Assembly (NCBI RefSeq): GCF_002286915.1
Contig: NZ_MVOG01000022.1
Coordinates: 1-34,943 of the forward strand
Length of the DNA stretch: 34,943 bases
Direction of reading: 5' to 3'
DNA from: Bifidobacterium italicum
GTDB taxonomy: Bacteria; Actinomycetota; Actinomycetes; Actinomycetales; Bifidobacteriaceae
A program made the position numbers and the translations under genes. Shown here in pieces: positions 16,256 to 24,795 of this stretch. The notes below the pieces were generated by a model. It did not search any database, was not told the DNA's origin, and was given only the letters and a program-made list of their open reading frames with translations. Numbering within the stretch: the first letter of the stretch is position 1; the number at the start of each line of letters is the position of its first letter.

Positions 16256-17145
16256 CGATTCGCCTCCAGGATCGTGGACGTCGACACGGCGTCGGCGTCG
16301 ATCGCCCATAGGGCGTCGAGGAACTCGGTCTGGAACGAGCCGGGTCCGTGGGACCCGGCCGCCGCGCGCTCCCCGGCGCGGTCGAACAGCAGTGAAGCGG
16401 CGAGCGCCGCGACGAGCGGCTCGGCGACGCACAGGTAGGTGGCGGCCACGCCGCCGAGCGCGCAGCCGGCGCCGGTGATCTTCGTCATCATCATGTCGCC
16501 GCCGGGCAGACGGAATACGCGCTCGCCGTCGGTGACGAGGTCGACCTCGCCGGAGACGGCGACGGCGCCGAGGCCGTCGGGGTTGCCGGCGCGCAGATGC
16601 CTCGCGACGCGCTTCGCGGCGCCGAGCGCGGCGTCGACGTCGTCGGTCGACTCGACGCCGGCCGGACCGCCGCCCACGTCGGAGCCGTCGGACAGACCCC
16701 ACAGCGCGTCGAGCGCGATGATCTCGGACGCGTTCGCGCGCACGAGCGACGGCGGCACGTCGCGCATCGCCTCGAGGATCGCCGTGCGCGTCGCGCCGAG
16801 GCCGGCGGCGACCGGGTCGAGGACCCAGCGGTGGCCCGCCCGGTGCAGCGCGGCCGTGATCTCGCCGAGCGCGTCCTTGTAGAACGGCAGCAATGTGCCG
16901 ACGTTGATGTAGGTGGCGCCGCACATGGCCGCGATGTCGATGACGTCGTCGGGCAGATAGCTCATCGCGGCGGTGCCACCGGCGGCGAGCTGCGCGTTCG
17001 CGACGAGGTTGATCGTGACGAAGTTCGTGAACGACTGCGCGAGCGGCGTGCGTGCGCGCACGTCGAGCACGGCCTGATGGATCGATGCGCGCAGCGCGTC
17101 GTCGGCTGCGAGATCGTGATGGTCGGCTGTCGTTGCCTTGGACAT
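16252..17145 (-). CDS. thiM: Hydroxyethylthiazole kinase
   Basis: Phosphorylates 4-methyl-5-(2-hydroxyethyl)thiazole so that salvaged thiazole can enter thiamin phosphate synthesis. From the ATG at 17145 (MSKATTADHH) it has 297 residues. Family motifs include QSFTNFVTINLVANAQLAAGG (substrate-binding N-terminus), INVGTL, VLDPVAAG, RANASEI, and the ATP-site ITGAGCALGG with the catalytic Cys. The frame is open to 17175, but the start at 17145 has AGGGAG at the right distance, inside the 3' end of a TPP riboswitch. First gene of the operon thiM-thiED-thiamin-binding protein. Confidence 0.95.
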   Translation of the reverse strand: MSKATTADHHDLAADDALRASIHQAVLDVRARTPLAQSFTNFVTINLVANAQLAAGGTAAMSYLPDDVIDIAAMCGATYINVGTLLPFYKDALGEITAALHRAGHRWVLDPVAAGLGATRTAILEAMRDVPPSLVRANASEIIALDALWGLSDGSDVGGGPAGVESTDDVDAALGAAKRVARHLRAGNPDGLGAVAVSGEVDLVTDGERVFRLPGGDMMMTKITGAGCALGGVAATYLCVAEPLVAALAASLLFDRAGERAAAGSHGPGSFQTEFLDALWAIDADAVSTSTILEANR

Positions 17146-17153
17146 ATGTTGAC

Positions 17154-17243
17154 TCCCTACGATGGCGTTACCCAAACAGGTTCAAAGGGTCAGGCGTTGC
17201 GCCTCTCTCAACTTCCCCGATGGAAGTTCCCCTGCACCCCACG
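17154..17243 (-). ncRNA. TPP riboswitch (THI box) controlling thiM-thiED
   Basis: Read on the minus strand, the conserved THI-box elements appear in order: GGGGTGC (17240-17234), TTGAGAGAGGC, ACCCTTTGAACCTG, TGGGTAACGCCA, and CGTAGGGAGT at the 3' end. The thiM Shine-Dalgarno AGGGAG is part of that conserved 3' strand, seven bases before the ATG. Thiamin diphosphate binding should therefore hide the ribosome-binding site, with no separate expression platform needed. No other regulatory element is evident between the riboswitch and glyS. Confidence 0.95.
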
Positions 17244-17355
17244 AACGTATCGGCGCCTTGGGACAGCCCCGGGGCGGCCGCGGCGTGTCACGATATGACG
17301 GTAGGATGCGGACGTTGACATAAGACCCCAAACCGTTCAAACCAGAAGGTGCATT

Positions 17356-18831
17356 GTGGCTAATTCCAAACTTGATGAAGTCGTCTCCCTCGCCAAGCGT
17401 CGAGGCTTCGTGTTCCCGGCGGGCGAGATCTACGGCGGCACCCGCTCCGCGTGGGACTACGGTCCGCTCGGCGTGGCGCTCAAGGACAACATCAAGCGCG
17501 AATGGTGGCGCGCGATGGTCGTCACGCGCCCGGACGTCGTCGGCGTCGACACGTCGATCATCCTGCCGTCCGCCGTCTGGGTCGCCTCCGGCCACGTCTC
17601 GGTCTTCAACGACCCGCTCATCGAATGCCTCACCTGCCACAAGCGCCACCGCGCCGACAAGCTCGAGGAGTCCTACGCCGAGAAGCACGACGGCCAGATG
17701 CCGCCGAACGGCCTCAAGGACATCGTGTGCCCCGACTGCGGCACCCGCGGCAACTGGACCGAGCCGCGCGACTTCAACATGATGCTGCGCACGCATCTGG
17801 GGCCGGTCGAGGACGACAACTCGCTGCACTACCTGCGCCCGGAGACGGCGCAGGGTATCTTCGTCGACTTCAAGAACGTCATGACGAGCTCGCGTTCGAA
17901 GCCGCCGTTCGGCATCGCGAACACCGGCAAGAGCTTCCGCAACGAGATCACGCCGGGCAACTTCATCTTCCGCACGCGCGAGTTCGAGCAGATGGAGATG
18001 GAGTTCTTCGTCGAGCCGGGCACCGACGAGGCGTGGCAGCAGTACTGGATCGACGCGCGCACGCAGTGGTACCTCGACCTCGGCGTCAAGCCGGAGAACC
18101 TGCGCCACTACGAGCATCCGAAGGAGAAGCTCGCGCACTACTCGAAGCGCACCGTCGACATCGAATACCGCTTCGGCTTCCAGGGCTCCGACTGGGGCGA
18201 GCTCGAGGGCATCGCGAACCGCACCGACTTCGACCTCGGCGCACACTCCGAGCATTCGGGCGAGGACCTGAGCTACTTCAACCAGGCGACCGGCGAGAAG
18301 TACGTCCCGTACGTCATCGAGCCGGCGGCCGGCCTGTCGCGCTCGTTGATGGCGTTCCTCGTCGACGCCTACGACGTCGACGAGGCGCCGAACACGAAGG
18401 GCGGCGTCGACAAGCGCACCGTGCTGCGCCTCGACCCGAGGCTCGCGCCGATGAAGGCCGCCGTGCTGCCGCTGAGCAAGAAGCCCGAGCTGCAGAAGGT
18501 CGCCCAGGATCTGGCCGGCGACCTGCGGCTCAACGACTGGATGATCGACTACGACGAGTCCGGCGCGATCGGCCGCCGCTACCGCCGTCAGGACGAGATC
18601 GGCACGCCGCTGTGCATCACCGTCGACTTCGACACGCTCGACGACCAGGCCGTGACGATCCGCGAACGCGATTCGATGCGGCAGGAGCGCGTCGCGCTGA
18701 CGCAGGTCGCCGACTACGTGGCCGCGCGCATCAACGACAAGCGCACGCGCGTGCCGATGAAGCCGGTCGAGATGGGCGGCGAGGCGTGGCCCGACAGCGT
18801 GCATATCGCCCAGGCCGGAGGCCTGTACTGA
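17356..18831 (+). CDS. glyS: Glycine--tRNA ligase (single-chain, dimeric class II type)
   Basis: Charges tRNA-Gly with glycine. The 491-residue protein is the homodimeric bacterial/eukaryotic-like type rather than the alpha2beta2 type. It starts at GTG with AGAAGG six bases upstream. Visible are [24 protein letters not shown] (near residue 13), class-II motif 2 [25 protein letters not shown], motif 3 [17 protein letters not shown], and the C-terminal anticodon-binding domain (about 370-480). Two CxxC pairs occur in the insertion after motif 1 (LTCHKRH and CPDCGTRG), with a possible zinc site. It is transcribed away from the thiamin operon; no T-box fits in the short leader. Confidence 0.96.
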   Translation: MANSKLDEVVSLAKRRGFVFPAGEIYGGTRSAWDYGPLGVALKDNIKREWWRAMVVTRPDVVGVDTSIILPSAVWVASGHVSVFNDPLIECLTCHKRHRADKLEESYAEKHDGQMPPNGLKDIVCPDCGTRGNWTEPRDFNMMLRTHLGPVEDDNSLHYLRPETAQGIFVDFKNVMTSSRSKPPFGIANTGKSFRNEITPGNFIFRTREFEQMEMEFFVEPGTDEAWQQYWIDARTQWYLDLGVKPENLRHYEHPKEKLAHYSKRTVDIEYRFGFQGSDWGELEGIANRTDFDLGAHSEHSGEDLSYFNQATGEKYVPYVIEPAAGLSRSLMAFLVDAYDVDEAPNTKGGVDKRTVLRLDPRLAPMKAAVLPLSKKPELQKVAQDLAGDLRLNDWMIDYDESGAIGRRYRRQDEIGTPLCITVDFDTLDDQAVTIRERDSMRQERVALTQVADYVAARINDKRTRVPMKPVEMGGEAWPDSVHIAQAGGLY

Positions 18832-18905
18832 AGGCATAGCCCGGAGACCTGAGCTGAATAGTCGAGCGCGGCTGGACTGCCGTCTGAAGGCCTGCGCCGC
18901 GACCG

Positions 18906-18939
18906 ATGCCTGCCGGACCTCAGGTCCGGCAGGCATTTT
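18906..18939 (+). terminator. Rho-independent terminator after glyS
   Basis: A 13-bp perfect stem (18906-18918 with 18924-18936, left arm ATGCCTGCCGGAC) with a 5-base loop is followed by TTTTG. It lies 75 bases after the glyS stop and upstream of dusB, so dusB should have its own promoter. Apart from this hairpin, the 210 bases between the two genes show nothing clear. Confidence 0.9.
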
Positions 18940-19041
18940 GTCAGGAATCTTCCAGCGCGATGCCCTACGGTGTCGCTGTCATCCGATATCCATCCGCCGA
19001 TGTCCGAACAAGGAACCATGACCGCTTCGCAGGAACCACCC

Positions 19042-20259
19042 ATGACCCCCATCGAGGCCGACGCTCCGGTGCTCGCCCCGGGCGCCGACCCGACTCCCGT
19101 ACGGCTCGACCACGCCCTCGAACCGTTGCGGCTCGGGCCGATCGACGTGCCGACGCCCGTCATGCTCTCGCCGATGGCCGGCGTGACGAACTGGCCGTTC
19201 CGCGTGCTGTGCGAGGAATACGGTCCGGACGGGTTGTACGTCGCCGAGATGATCACGGCCCGCGCGCTCGTGGCGCGCAACCCCAAGGCGCTGCGGCTGT
19301 GCCGCTTCGCGCCGCAGGAGAGGCCGCGCTCGCTGCAGCTGTACGGCGTCAACCCGTCGATCGTCGAACGGGCGGCGCGCATCGTCGTCGACGAGCATAT
19401 GGCCGACCACGTCGACCTCAACTTCGGCTGCCCGGTGCCGAAGGTCACGCGTCGCGGCGGCGGCTCAGCGCTGCCGTGGAAGACCGACCTGTTCGCCGAC
19501 ATCGTCCGCCGCGTCGTGCGTGTGTGCGAGCCGGCCGGCATCCCGGTCACCGCGAAGTTCCGCGTCGGCATCGACGACGGGCATGTGACCTTCCATGACG
19601 CGGGCCGTATCGCGCAGGAGGAGGGCTGTGCGGCCGTCACGCTCCATGCGCGCACGACCGCCGAGTACTACGGCGGCCACTCCGACTGGTCGAGGATCGC
19701 CGAGCTCGTCGACGAGCTCGACATCCCGGTCTTCGGCAACGGCGACATCTGGGGCGCCGACGACGCCGTGCGCATGGTCAACGAGACCGGTTGCGCCGGC
19801 GTCGCGATCGGACGCGGCTGCCAGGGGCGCCCGTGGATCTTCGCCGACATCCGCCACGCGTTCGCCGGCGACGATGAACGCGCAGACCCGACGCTCGGCG
19901 AGGTCGGCGCGCTCATCGTGCGACACGCCGAGCTGCTCACGCGCTTCTACGACGGCGACGAACGCATGGCCGTGCACGACCTGCGCAAGCATGTGGCCTG
20001 GTATCTCAAGGGGTTCCCGGTCGGCGGCCGGATGCGCCGCGCGTTCATGGAATGCGAGGGGCTCGACGATGTGCGCCGTCTCGTCGCGACGCTCGACCCG
20101 GACGCGCGGATCCCGGCCCGCGTCGTCGACAAGCCGCGCGGCCGTGTTCGCTTTGCGAAAAAGGTGCATCTTCCTTACGGATGGCTGGATTCCCGGCATA
20201 CGACGCATGAGGAGCGCGAGGGGCTGTTCGGCGACGACCCGATGGATGCCGGATATTAG
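19042..20259 (+). CDS. dusB: tRNA-dihydrouridine synthase, DusB type
   Basis: FMN enzyme that reduces uridines to dihydrouridine in tRNA D-loops. It has the TIM-barrel signature PMAGVTNWPFRVLCEEYG...AEMI, LQLYGVNP, the active-site Cys in VDLNFGCPVPKVTRRGGGSAL, TAKFRVGIDD, HARTTAEYYGG, the FMN-phosphate site GNGDIW, and GRGCQGRPWIF. I chose the ATG at 19042 because AGGA lies seven bases upstream; in-frame ATGs at 19018 and 19000 and a GTG at 18970 are possible and would add up to 24 residues of unconserved sequence. From 19042 it is 405 residues, with a C-terminal helical domain and a basic tail. It is separated from glyS by a terminator. Confidence 0.94.
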   Translation: MTPIEADAPVLAPGADPTPVRLDHALEPLRLGPIDVPTPVMLSPMAGVTNWPFRVLCEEYGPDGLYVAEMITARALVARNPKALRLCRFAPQERPRSLQLYGVNPSIVERAARIVVDEHMADHVDLNFGCPVPKVTRRGGGSALPWKTDLFADIVRRVVRVCEPAGIPVTAKFRVGIDDGHVTFHDAGRIAQEEGCAAVTLHARTTAEYYGGHSDWSRIAELVDELDIPVFGNGDIWGADDAVRMVNETGCAGVAIGRGCQGRPWIFADIRHAFAGDDERADPTLGEVGALIVRHAELLTRFYDGDERMAVHDLRKHVAWYLKGFPVGGRMRRAFMECEGLDDVRRLVATLDPDARIPARVVDKPRGRVRFAKKVHLPYGWLDSRHTTHEEREGLFGDDPMDAGY

Positions 20260-20424
20260 TCGTCCGCCCGGCGCGGAAGACGGATGCCGGTAATGCGACA
20301 AAGAAATCGTGGCGCAATCGCGGGATATTCCATGAAGCGTTTCACATGGCGACTTGTGGGGCGCGGAATATCGAGCGGTCTGCGATACAGTAGAGACCAG
20401 TATCGTAAGTGACAGGAGAACATC

Positions 20425-21678
20425 GTGAGCGAGATTGCCCAGAATGACAATTTCAACGACAAAACCAACATCAAAGTCGTCGGCGTGGGTGGAGCCGGCG
20501 GCAACGCCGTCAACCGCATGATCGCCGAGGGGCTGCAGAACGTCGAGTTCGTCGCGATCAACACCGACGCGAAGGATCTGCTGCGTTCGGACGCCGACGT
20601 CAAGATCTCGCTCTCCGACGCCTCGAGCCGCGGCCTCGGCGCCGGCGCCGACCCCGAGAAGGGAGCGAAGGCGGCGCAGGACCACCAGTCCGACATCGAG
20701 GAGGCCGTCAAGGGCGCCGACATGGTCTTCGTCACCGCGGGCGAGGGCGGCGGCACCGGCACCGGCGCGAGCCCGCTCGTCGCGCGCGCCGCACGCCAGC
20801 AGGGCGCACTGACGATCGCCGTCGTCACCCGTCCGTTCTCCTTCGAGGGACCGCAGCGCGCCGCCTCGGCCGCGCTCGGCATCGACAACCTGCGCAAGGA
20901 GGTCGACGCTCTCATCGTCATCCCGAACGACCGCCTGCTCGAGCTCGCCGACCGCTCGATCGGCATCGTCGACGCGTTCAAGACGGCCGACACGGCGCTG
21001 CTCGCCGGCGTGCAGGGCATCACCGACCTCATCACGATGAACTCGTACATCCACGTCGACTTCTCCGACGTGACGTCGATCCTGCGCGATTCGGGCACAG
21101 CGATGTTCGGCATCGGCTCGGCGCGGGGAGACGACCGCGCGACGCAGGCCGCCGAGATCGCGATCAGCTCGCCGCTGCTCGAGGAGAGCATCGATGGCGC
21201 GAACGGCGTGCTCATCAACATCGCCGCGTCGACCGACCTCAAGCTGCAGGAGGCCTACGCCGCGACCGAGCTCGTGCGCCGCTCCGCCCATCCGGAGGCG
21301 CAGATCATCTGGGGTCTGGCGCTCGACGACGCCTACGGCGACGAGATCCGCGTCACCGTCATCGCCGCCGGCTTCGACTCGAAGCACGAAGGTGGCGCGA
21401 ACGCCGCGTCCGCCGCCGCACCGGCCATCAACGTCCCCCCGACGCGCCATGACGAGACGATCGCGCCGGCCGACCACACGAGTGGCCTGCCGACGATGAT
21501 GACGTCGCCGGCGCCGAACGCGACCCCGATCTTCCAGACGAAGGTCGAGCCGGAGCAGCCGGTCACGCCGGTCGTGCCGGCCACGCCCGCGACGCCGATC
21601 TTCGATCCGGGCGTCGAGCCGGACCATTACGCGCCGAACGATCCGGATGGCATCGACATCCCGGATTTCCTGCGCTGA
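20425..21678 (+). CDS. ftsZ: Cell division protein FtsZ
   Basis: Tubulin-like GTPase that forms the Z ring at the division site. It has 417 residues with GTG start and AGGAG upstream. The GTP loop GGGTGTG is at about residues 108-114, followed by AS where most homologues have AA/AP. VGVGGAGGNAVNRMI is near the N-terminus, and the T7 catalytic segment is NSYIHVDFSDV. A proline-rich linker (about 320-405) ends in the conserved C-terminal peptide IDIPDFLR (410-417), which in actinobacteria binds SepF, encoded next. The upstream 165 bases are relatively AT-rich and contain a -10-like TACAGT at 20386, but no convincing -35. Confidence 0.98.
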   Translation: MSEIAQNDNFNDKTNIKVVGVGGAGGNAVNRMIAEGLQNVEFVAINTDAKDLLRSDADVKISLSDASSRGLGAGADPEKGAKAAQDHQSDIEEAVKGADMVFVTAGEGGGTGTGASPLVARAARQQGALTIAVVTRPFSFEGPQRAASAALGIDNLRKEVDALIVIPNDRLLELADRSIGIVDAFKTADTALLAGVQGITDLITMNSYIHVDFSDVTSILRDSGTAMFGIGSARGDDRATQAAEIAISSPLLEESIDGANGVLINIAASTDLKLQEAYAATELVRRSAHPEAQIIWGLALDDAYGDEIRVTVIAAGFDSKHEGGANAASAAAPAINVPPTRHDETIAPADHTSGLPTMMTSPAPNATPIFQTKVEPEQPVTPVVPATPATPIFDPGVEPDHYAPNDPDGIDIPDFLR

Positions 21679-21709
21679 TCGAGCCACGAGAGCCAGAAAG
21701 GAAACACTG

Positions 21710-22180
21710 ATGCCCGGGTTTCTCAAGCAGACGATGTCGTATCTCGGCATGAGCGACGTCGCCGAGGACGATGACGCCGAATTCGACGAGGAGGAGGACG
21801 AGGCCGCATCGTCCTTCGACTCCGACCGTTCGGTGACGCCGATGCCGGCGGCGAGCGCACAGCCGGCCGCCGCGCGCAAGCCGGCCGCCCCGTTCCAGGG
21901 ACGCGTCAGCCGCATCACGACGATCCATCCGCATTCCTATGAGGATGCGCAGCTCGTCGGCCGCGCGCTGCGCGACGGCGTGCCGGTCGTGCTCAACCTC
22001 ACCGGCGTCTCCGAGGCGGTCGCCTACCGCATCGTCGATTTCTCGTCGGGCGTCGTCTTCGGCGTGTCCGGATCGATCGAACGCGTCACGCCGCGCGTGT
22101 TCCTGCTCAGCCCGGCGCGCGTCGACATCGTCGCCGAGGACGCCGAGCAGAACGCGGCGCACGACCTGTTCGCGCAGTGA
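21710..22180 (+). CDS. sepF: Cell division protein SepF
   Basis: Membrane-anchoring partner of FtsZ. The 156-residue protein has an N-terminal amphipathic segment (MPGFLKQTMSYLGM), an acidic and then Ala/Pro-rich linker at about 19-60, and the SepF core from about residue 64: ITTIHPHSYEDAQLVGRALRDGVPVVLNLTGV...RIVDFSSGVVFGVSGSIERVTPRVFLLSP. The ATG at 21710 has AGAAAGGA upstream; the frame is open back to 21647, inside ftsZ, but that start is less plausible. It lies 31 bases after ftsZ, in the usual actinobacterial order. Confidence 0.96.
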   Translation: MPGFLKQTMSYLGMSDVAEDDDAEFDEEEDEAASSFDSDRSVTPMPAASAQPAAARKPAAPFQGRVSRITTIHPHSYEDAQLVGRALRDGVPVVLNLTGVSEAVAYRIVDFSSGVVFGVSGSIERVTPRVFLLSPARVDIVAEDAEQNAAHDLFAQ

Positions 22181-22239
22181 TCCGGGCGACGCACGGCGCG
22201 CATACGGGCACGGCCGGCGCGGGAAGGTAGGGGACAGGC

Positions 22240-22530
22240 ATGCTCTCAATGCTGATGGCGACGCTGTTCAGGCTCGTCGACTGGCTCATCGACGCCTACA
22301 TGCTCGTGCTGTTCGCGCGCATGATCCTCGACTGGGCCCTCGTGCTGGCGCGCGGCTGGCGGCCGCGCGGATTCGCGGCGACGCTCGTCTCGATCGTCTA
22401 TGCGCTCACCGAACCGCCGTTGCGCTGGCTGCGGCGGTACATCAAGCCGATACCGATGGGACCGGTGTCCTTCGACACGAGCTTCCTCGTGCTGTATTTC
22501 GCGCTCATCGTGCTGCGGGTGCTCATCTGA
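22240..22530 (+). CDS. YggT family membrane protein
   Basis: A 96-residue protein with two hydrophobic segments, about 4-35 and 72-96, joined by a basic loop. It has the family pattern YMLVLFARMILDW and LTEPPLRWLRRYIKPI. The ATG has AGGGGA upstream. YggT genes sit between sepF and divIVA across actinobacteria and firmicutes and are thought to act in envelope or division processes; the molecular function is unknown. Confidence 0.92.
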   Translation: MLSMLMATLFRLVDWLIDAYMLVLFARMILDWALVLARGWRPRGFAATLVSIVYALTEPPLRWLRRYIKPIPMGPVSFDTSFLVLYFALIVLRVLI

Positions 22531-22597
22531 GGGGCATCGGAGCGCGGTGCCGGGCGACGGGAAATACGCAGAAACGTGATTGTTTGCACGCAACCCG

Positions 22598-22606
22598 TGC
22601 TAGCAT
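22598..22606 (+). promoter_or_regulatory. Extended -10 promoter element of the DivIVA-domain gene
   Basis: TGC-TAGCAT matches the extended -10 pattern TGn-TAnnnT. Transcription should start near 22613, giving a leader of about 48 bases ending in a GCGAGGTG ribosome-binding site. The 130-base gap thus gives this gene its own promoter within the ftsZ cluster. No strong -35 is visible. Confidence 0.5.
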
Positions 22607-22660
22607 CAACAAATAAGTCCAACTAAGCCGGGTGGTAACCCAAAGCGAGGTGCAAGATAT

Positions 22661-24241
22661 ATGGCTCTTTTGACGCCTAAGGATATTAGGGAGCACACCT
22701 TCCAGACGGTGCGCTTCAAAGAAGGGTACGACGTTGACGAGGTCGACGACTTCCTCGATCAGGTCACCGAGACCGTCGAAGCTTTGGGCAAGCAGGCCGT
22801 CGCAGGCAGCCAGTCGACCCAGGCGCTCGGCCCGGACGTTTCCGAACTCAACACGAAGATCTCCGATCTGACGAACCAGATCCAGCAGCTGCAGAACGAG
22901 AACCAGTCGCTGCGCGTCGCGGCCGCGCAGGGCGCCGACGAGCAGGCCCAGGCGCAGATCGCGCAGGCCAATCAGGTCGCCCAGGCCGCGCAGGGCAAGC
23001 TCGCCGAGGCCGAGGACACGAACCGCACGCTCGCCTCGCAGAACGAGCAGCTCAAGGCACAGGTCGAGCGCCTGAGCGCGCAGGTCGACCAGCTCACCGC
23101 GCAGGCCGCGCAGAACTCCGAGCAGCCTGATCTGGCGGCGCAGCTCGCCGAGGTCACGAAGCAGCGCGACCAGTTCCGCGCCGACAGCGAAAACCTGCGC
23201 CACGAGCTGTCCACCGCGCATCAGCAGACGATCCGCGCGCAGCAGCAGGACGCGCAGATCGCCGAGCTGAGCAAGCAGCTCGAAGAGTCGAAGCAGCGCG
23301 AGGAGCAGCTGCGCGACCAGGTCGCCAAGGTCGAGCCGAACACCGAGACCGGCAGCCTGCAGAAGATCAAGAGCGCAGCGGCCGCCGCCAACAGCGAGCC
23401 GGAGCGCGCGACGGCGATGCTCACGCTCGCGATGCAGCTGCACGACCAGTACGTCGACAAGGGCAAGGCCACGGCGAAGGAGATCACCGAGCAGAGCCAG
23501 CGCAAGTACGAGGAGCTCATCGGCAAGGCCAACGACTACTCGAACCGCACGCGCACCGAGGCCGACGACTACAACAAGCGCGTTCACGAGGAGGCGGACG
23601 CCTACAGCAAGCGCACTCGCGACGACGCGGACGCCTACGGCAGGAGCGTGCACGAGCAGGCCGAGGCCTACTCGACGAAGACACGCACCGAGGCCGACGA
23701 CTACAGCGCGAAGACGCGCACCGAGGCCGATGAATACAGCGCGAAGACGCGTCAGGACGCCGACACCTACATGCAGAACAAGCATGCCGAGGCCGACCAG
23801 TACGTCGCCGACAAGACCGCGGAGGCGAACGACTACGCGGAGACGAAGACGAACGAGGCGAACACCTACGCCGACGCGAAGGCGCACGAGGCCGACGAAT
23901 ACGCCCAGAAGAAGCAGGACGAGGGCAACACCTACGCCCAGCAGAAGAAGAGCGAGGCCGACCAGTACGTCGTCGACCGCCACGCCGAGCTCGACGAGTA
24001 CGAGAGCGAAGTGCAGCAGCGCGCCCTGGCCTATGACGAGAAGACCCGCACGGCGGCCGACGACTACGCGACGCAGGTGCGCACGAACCTCGAGACGCAG
24101 TCGAAGGTCATCGAAGGCAACATCCAGGGCCTCAAGCAGTTCGAGACCGAGTACCGCGCACGCCTGACCGAGTTCCTCACCCAGCTGCAGGCGCAGGTCT
24201 CGGACACGAACAACTACAACAGCATGGACAAGAACAACTGA
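22661..24241 (+). CDS. DivIVA-domain coiled-coil protein with C-terminal 11-residue repeats
   Basis: 526 residues. The N-terminus (about 1-42) is a DivIVA domain: LTPKDIREHTFQTVRFKEGYDVDEVDDFLDQV, which in Wag31/DivIVA binds curved membrane at poles and septa. Residues about 55-230 form a Gln-rich coiled coil with many repeated LxAQV/QLxAQ units. From Tyr293 to about 479 there are about 17 consecutive 11-residue units beginning with Tyr, e.g. YSAKTRTEADE. This is a hendecad pattern suited to a long, slightly right-handed helical rod. The C-terminus (480-526) is a short coiled coil ending in polar residues. Position after sepF-yggT is that of the actinobacterial Wag31 gene, so it is probably the polar growth/division scaffold, about twice the length of mycobacterial Wag31. 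Confidence 0.9.
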   Translation: MALLTPKDIREHTFQTVRFKEGYDVDEVDDFLDQVTETVEALGKQAVAGSQSTQALGPDVSELNTKISDLTNQIQQLQNENQSLRVAAAQGADEQAQAQIAQANQVAQAAQGKLAEAEDTNRTLASQNEQLKAQVERLSAQVDQLTAQAAQNSEQPDLAAQLAEVTKQRDQFRADSENLRHELSTAHQQTIRAQQQDAQIAELSKQLEESKQREEQLRDQVAKVEPNTETGSLQKIKSAAAAANSEPERATAMLTLAMQLHDQYVDKGKATAKEITEQSQRKYEELIGKANDYSNRTRTEADDYNKRVHEEADAYSKRTRDDADAYGRSVHEQAEAYSTKTRTEADDYSAKTRTEADEYSAKTRQDADTYMQNKHAEADQYVADKTAEANDYAETKTNEANTYADAKAHEADEYAQKKQDEGNTYAQQKKSEADQYVVDRHAELDEYESEVQQRALAYDEKTRTAADDYATQVRTNLETQSKVIEGNIQGLKQFETEYRARLTEFLTQLQAQVSDTNNYNSMDKNN

Positions 24242-24249
24242 GGGACGCA

Positions 24250-24795
24250 GTGACCCATCAGTCGAACAGCGAGCAAAGACGGCCGCGTATCCGCGTGGCC
24301 GTCTTTGCGTGTATCGCCATCATCGCCATCGTCGTCGACCAGCTGACCAAGTGGGTCGCGCAGACACGGCTCGCCGACGGCGAATCCATCGTCGTCATCC
24401 CCGGGCTGCTCAGGTTCACGCTCGTGCACAACCCGGGCGCCTCGCTCGGCATGGGCTCGAACATGACGTGGCTCATCGCGCTGCTGGCCGTCGTCGCCTG
24501 CGCCGTGCTGCTCATGCTCGGGCTGCGCACGCGGTCGATGGCGTGGACCGTGTTCCTCGCGCTGGCCTTCGCCGGCGCCTTCGGCAACCTCATCGACCGC
24601 GTCGTCCACGCGGACGGGTTCCTCAACGGCAGGGTCGTCGACTGCCTCGACTATGGATGGTCGGTCGGCAACGTCGCGGACGTCTTCCTGATGGTCGCCG
24701 GCGTCGGCATCGTCGTGCTCATCCTGTGCAACGTGCCGTTCCGCGGTCATGGCGACGCCGAGGCGGCGAACGGAAAGGACGGGGGGACATGCTGA
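24250..24795 (+). CDS. lspA: Lipoprotein signal peptidase (signal peptidase II)
   Basis: Membrane aspartyl protease that removes signal peptides from diacylglyceryl-modified prolipoproteins, such as the binding protein at 7561-8637. The 181-residue protein has four hydrophobic segments, VVDQLTKW in the first, and NPGASLGMG. The catalytic Asp residues are D116 (GNLIDR) and D144 (NVADVF). It starts at GTG with AGGGA five bases upstream, nine bases after the preceding stop. A terminator-like hairpin (24273-24308) lies inside its first codons. It overlaps the next gene by seven bases. Confidence 0.95.
   Translation: MTHQSNSEQRRPRIRVAVFACIAIIAIVVDQLTKWVAQTRLADGESIVVIPGLLRFTLVHNPGASLGMGSNMTWLIALLAVVACAVLLMLGLRTRSMAWTVFLALAFAGAFGNLIDRVVHADGFLNGRVVDCLDYGWSVGNVADVFLMVAGVGIVVLILCNVPFRGHGDAEAANGKDGGTC
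24273..24308 (+). terminator. Terminator-like hairpin inside the 5' end of lspA
   Basis: GCAAAGACGGCC (24273-24284) pairs perfectly with GGCCGTCTTTGC (24297-24308), with a further GCG/CGC pairing in the loop. It begins 32 bases after the DivIVA-domain stop codon and lies in lspA codons 8-20. Its A-rich left and T-rich right arms give it terminator character, so it may limit read-through into lspA-rluD. Confidence 0.55.

Noticed and set aside
17244..17355. Glycine T-box leader before glyS
   Set aside because: The free leader is under about 115 bases and lacks a T-box sequence or terminator; only a weak TAGGAT box and a TTGACA with no matching -10 are visible.
17182..18936. Minus-strand open frame of 584 codons opposite glyS
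   Set aside because: It is a complement artefact running over the glyS gene, the riboswitch region and a terminator; no family motif is present.
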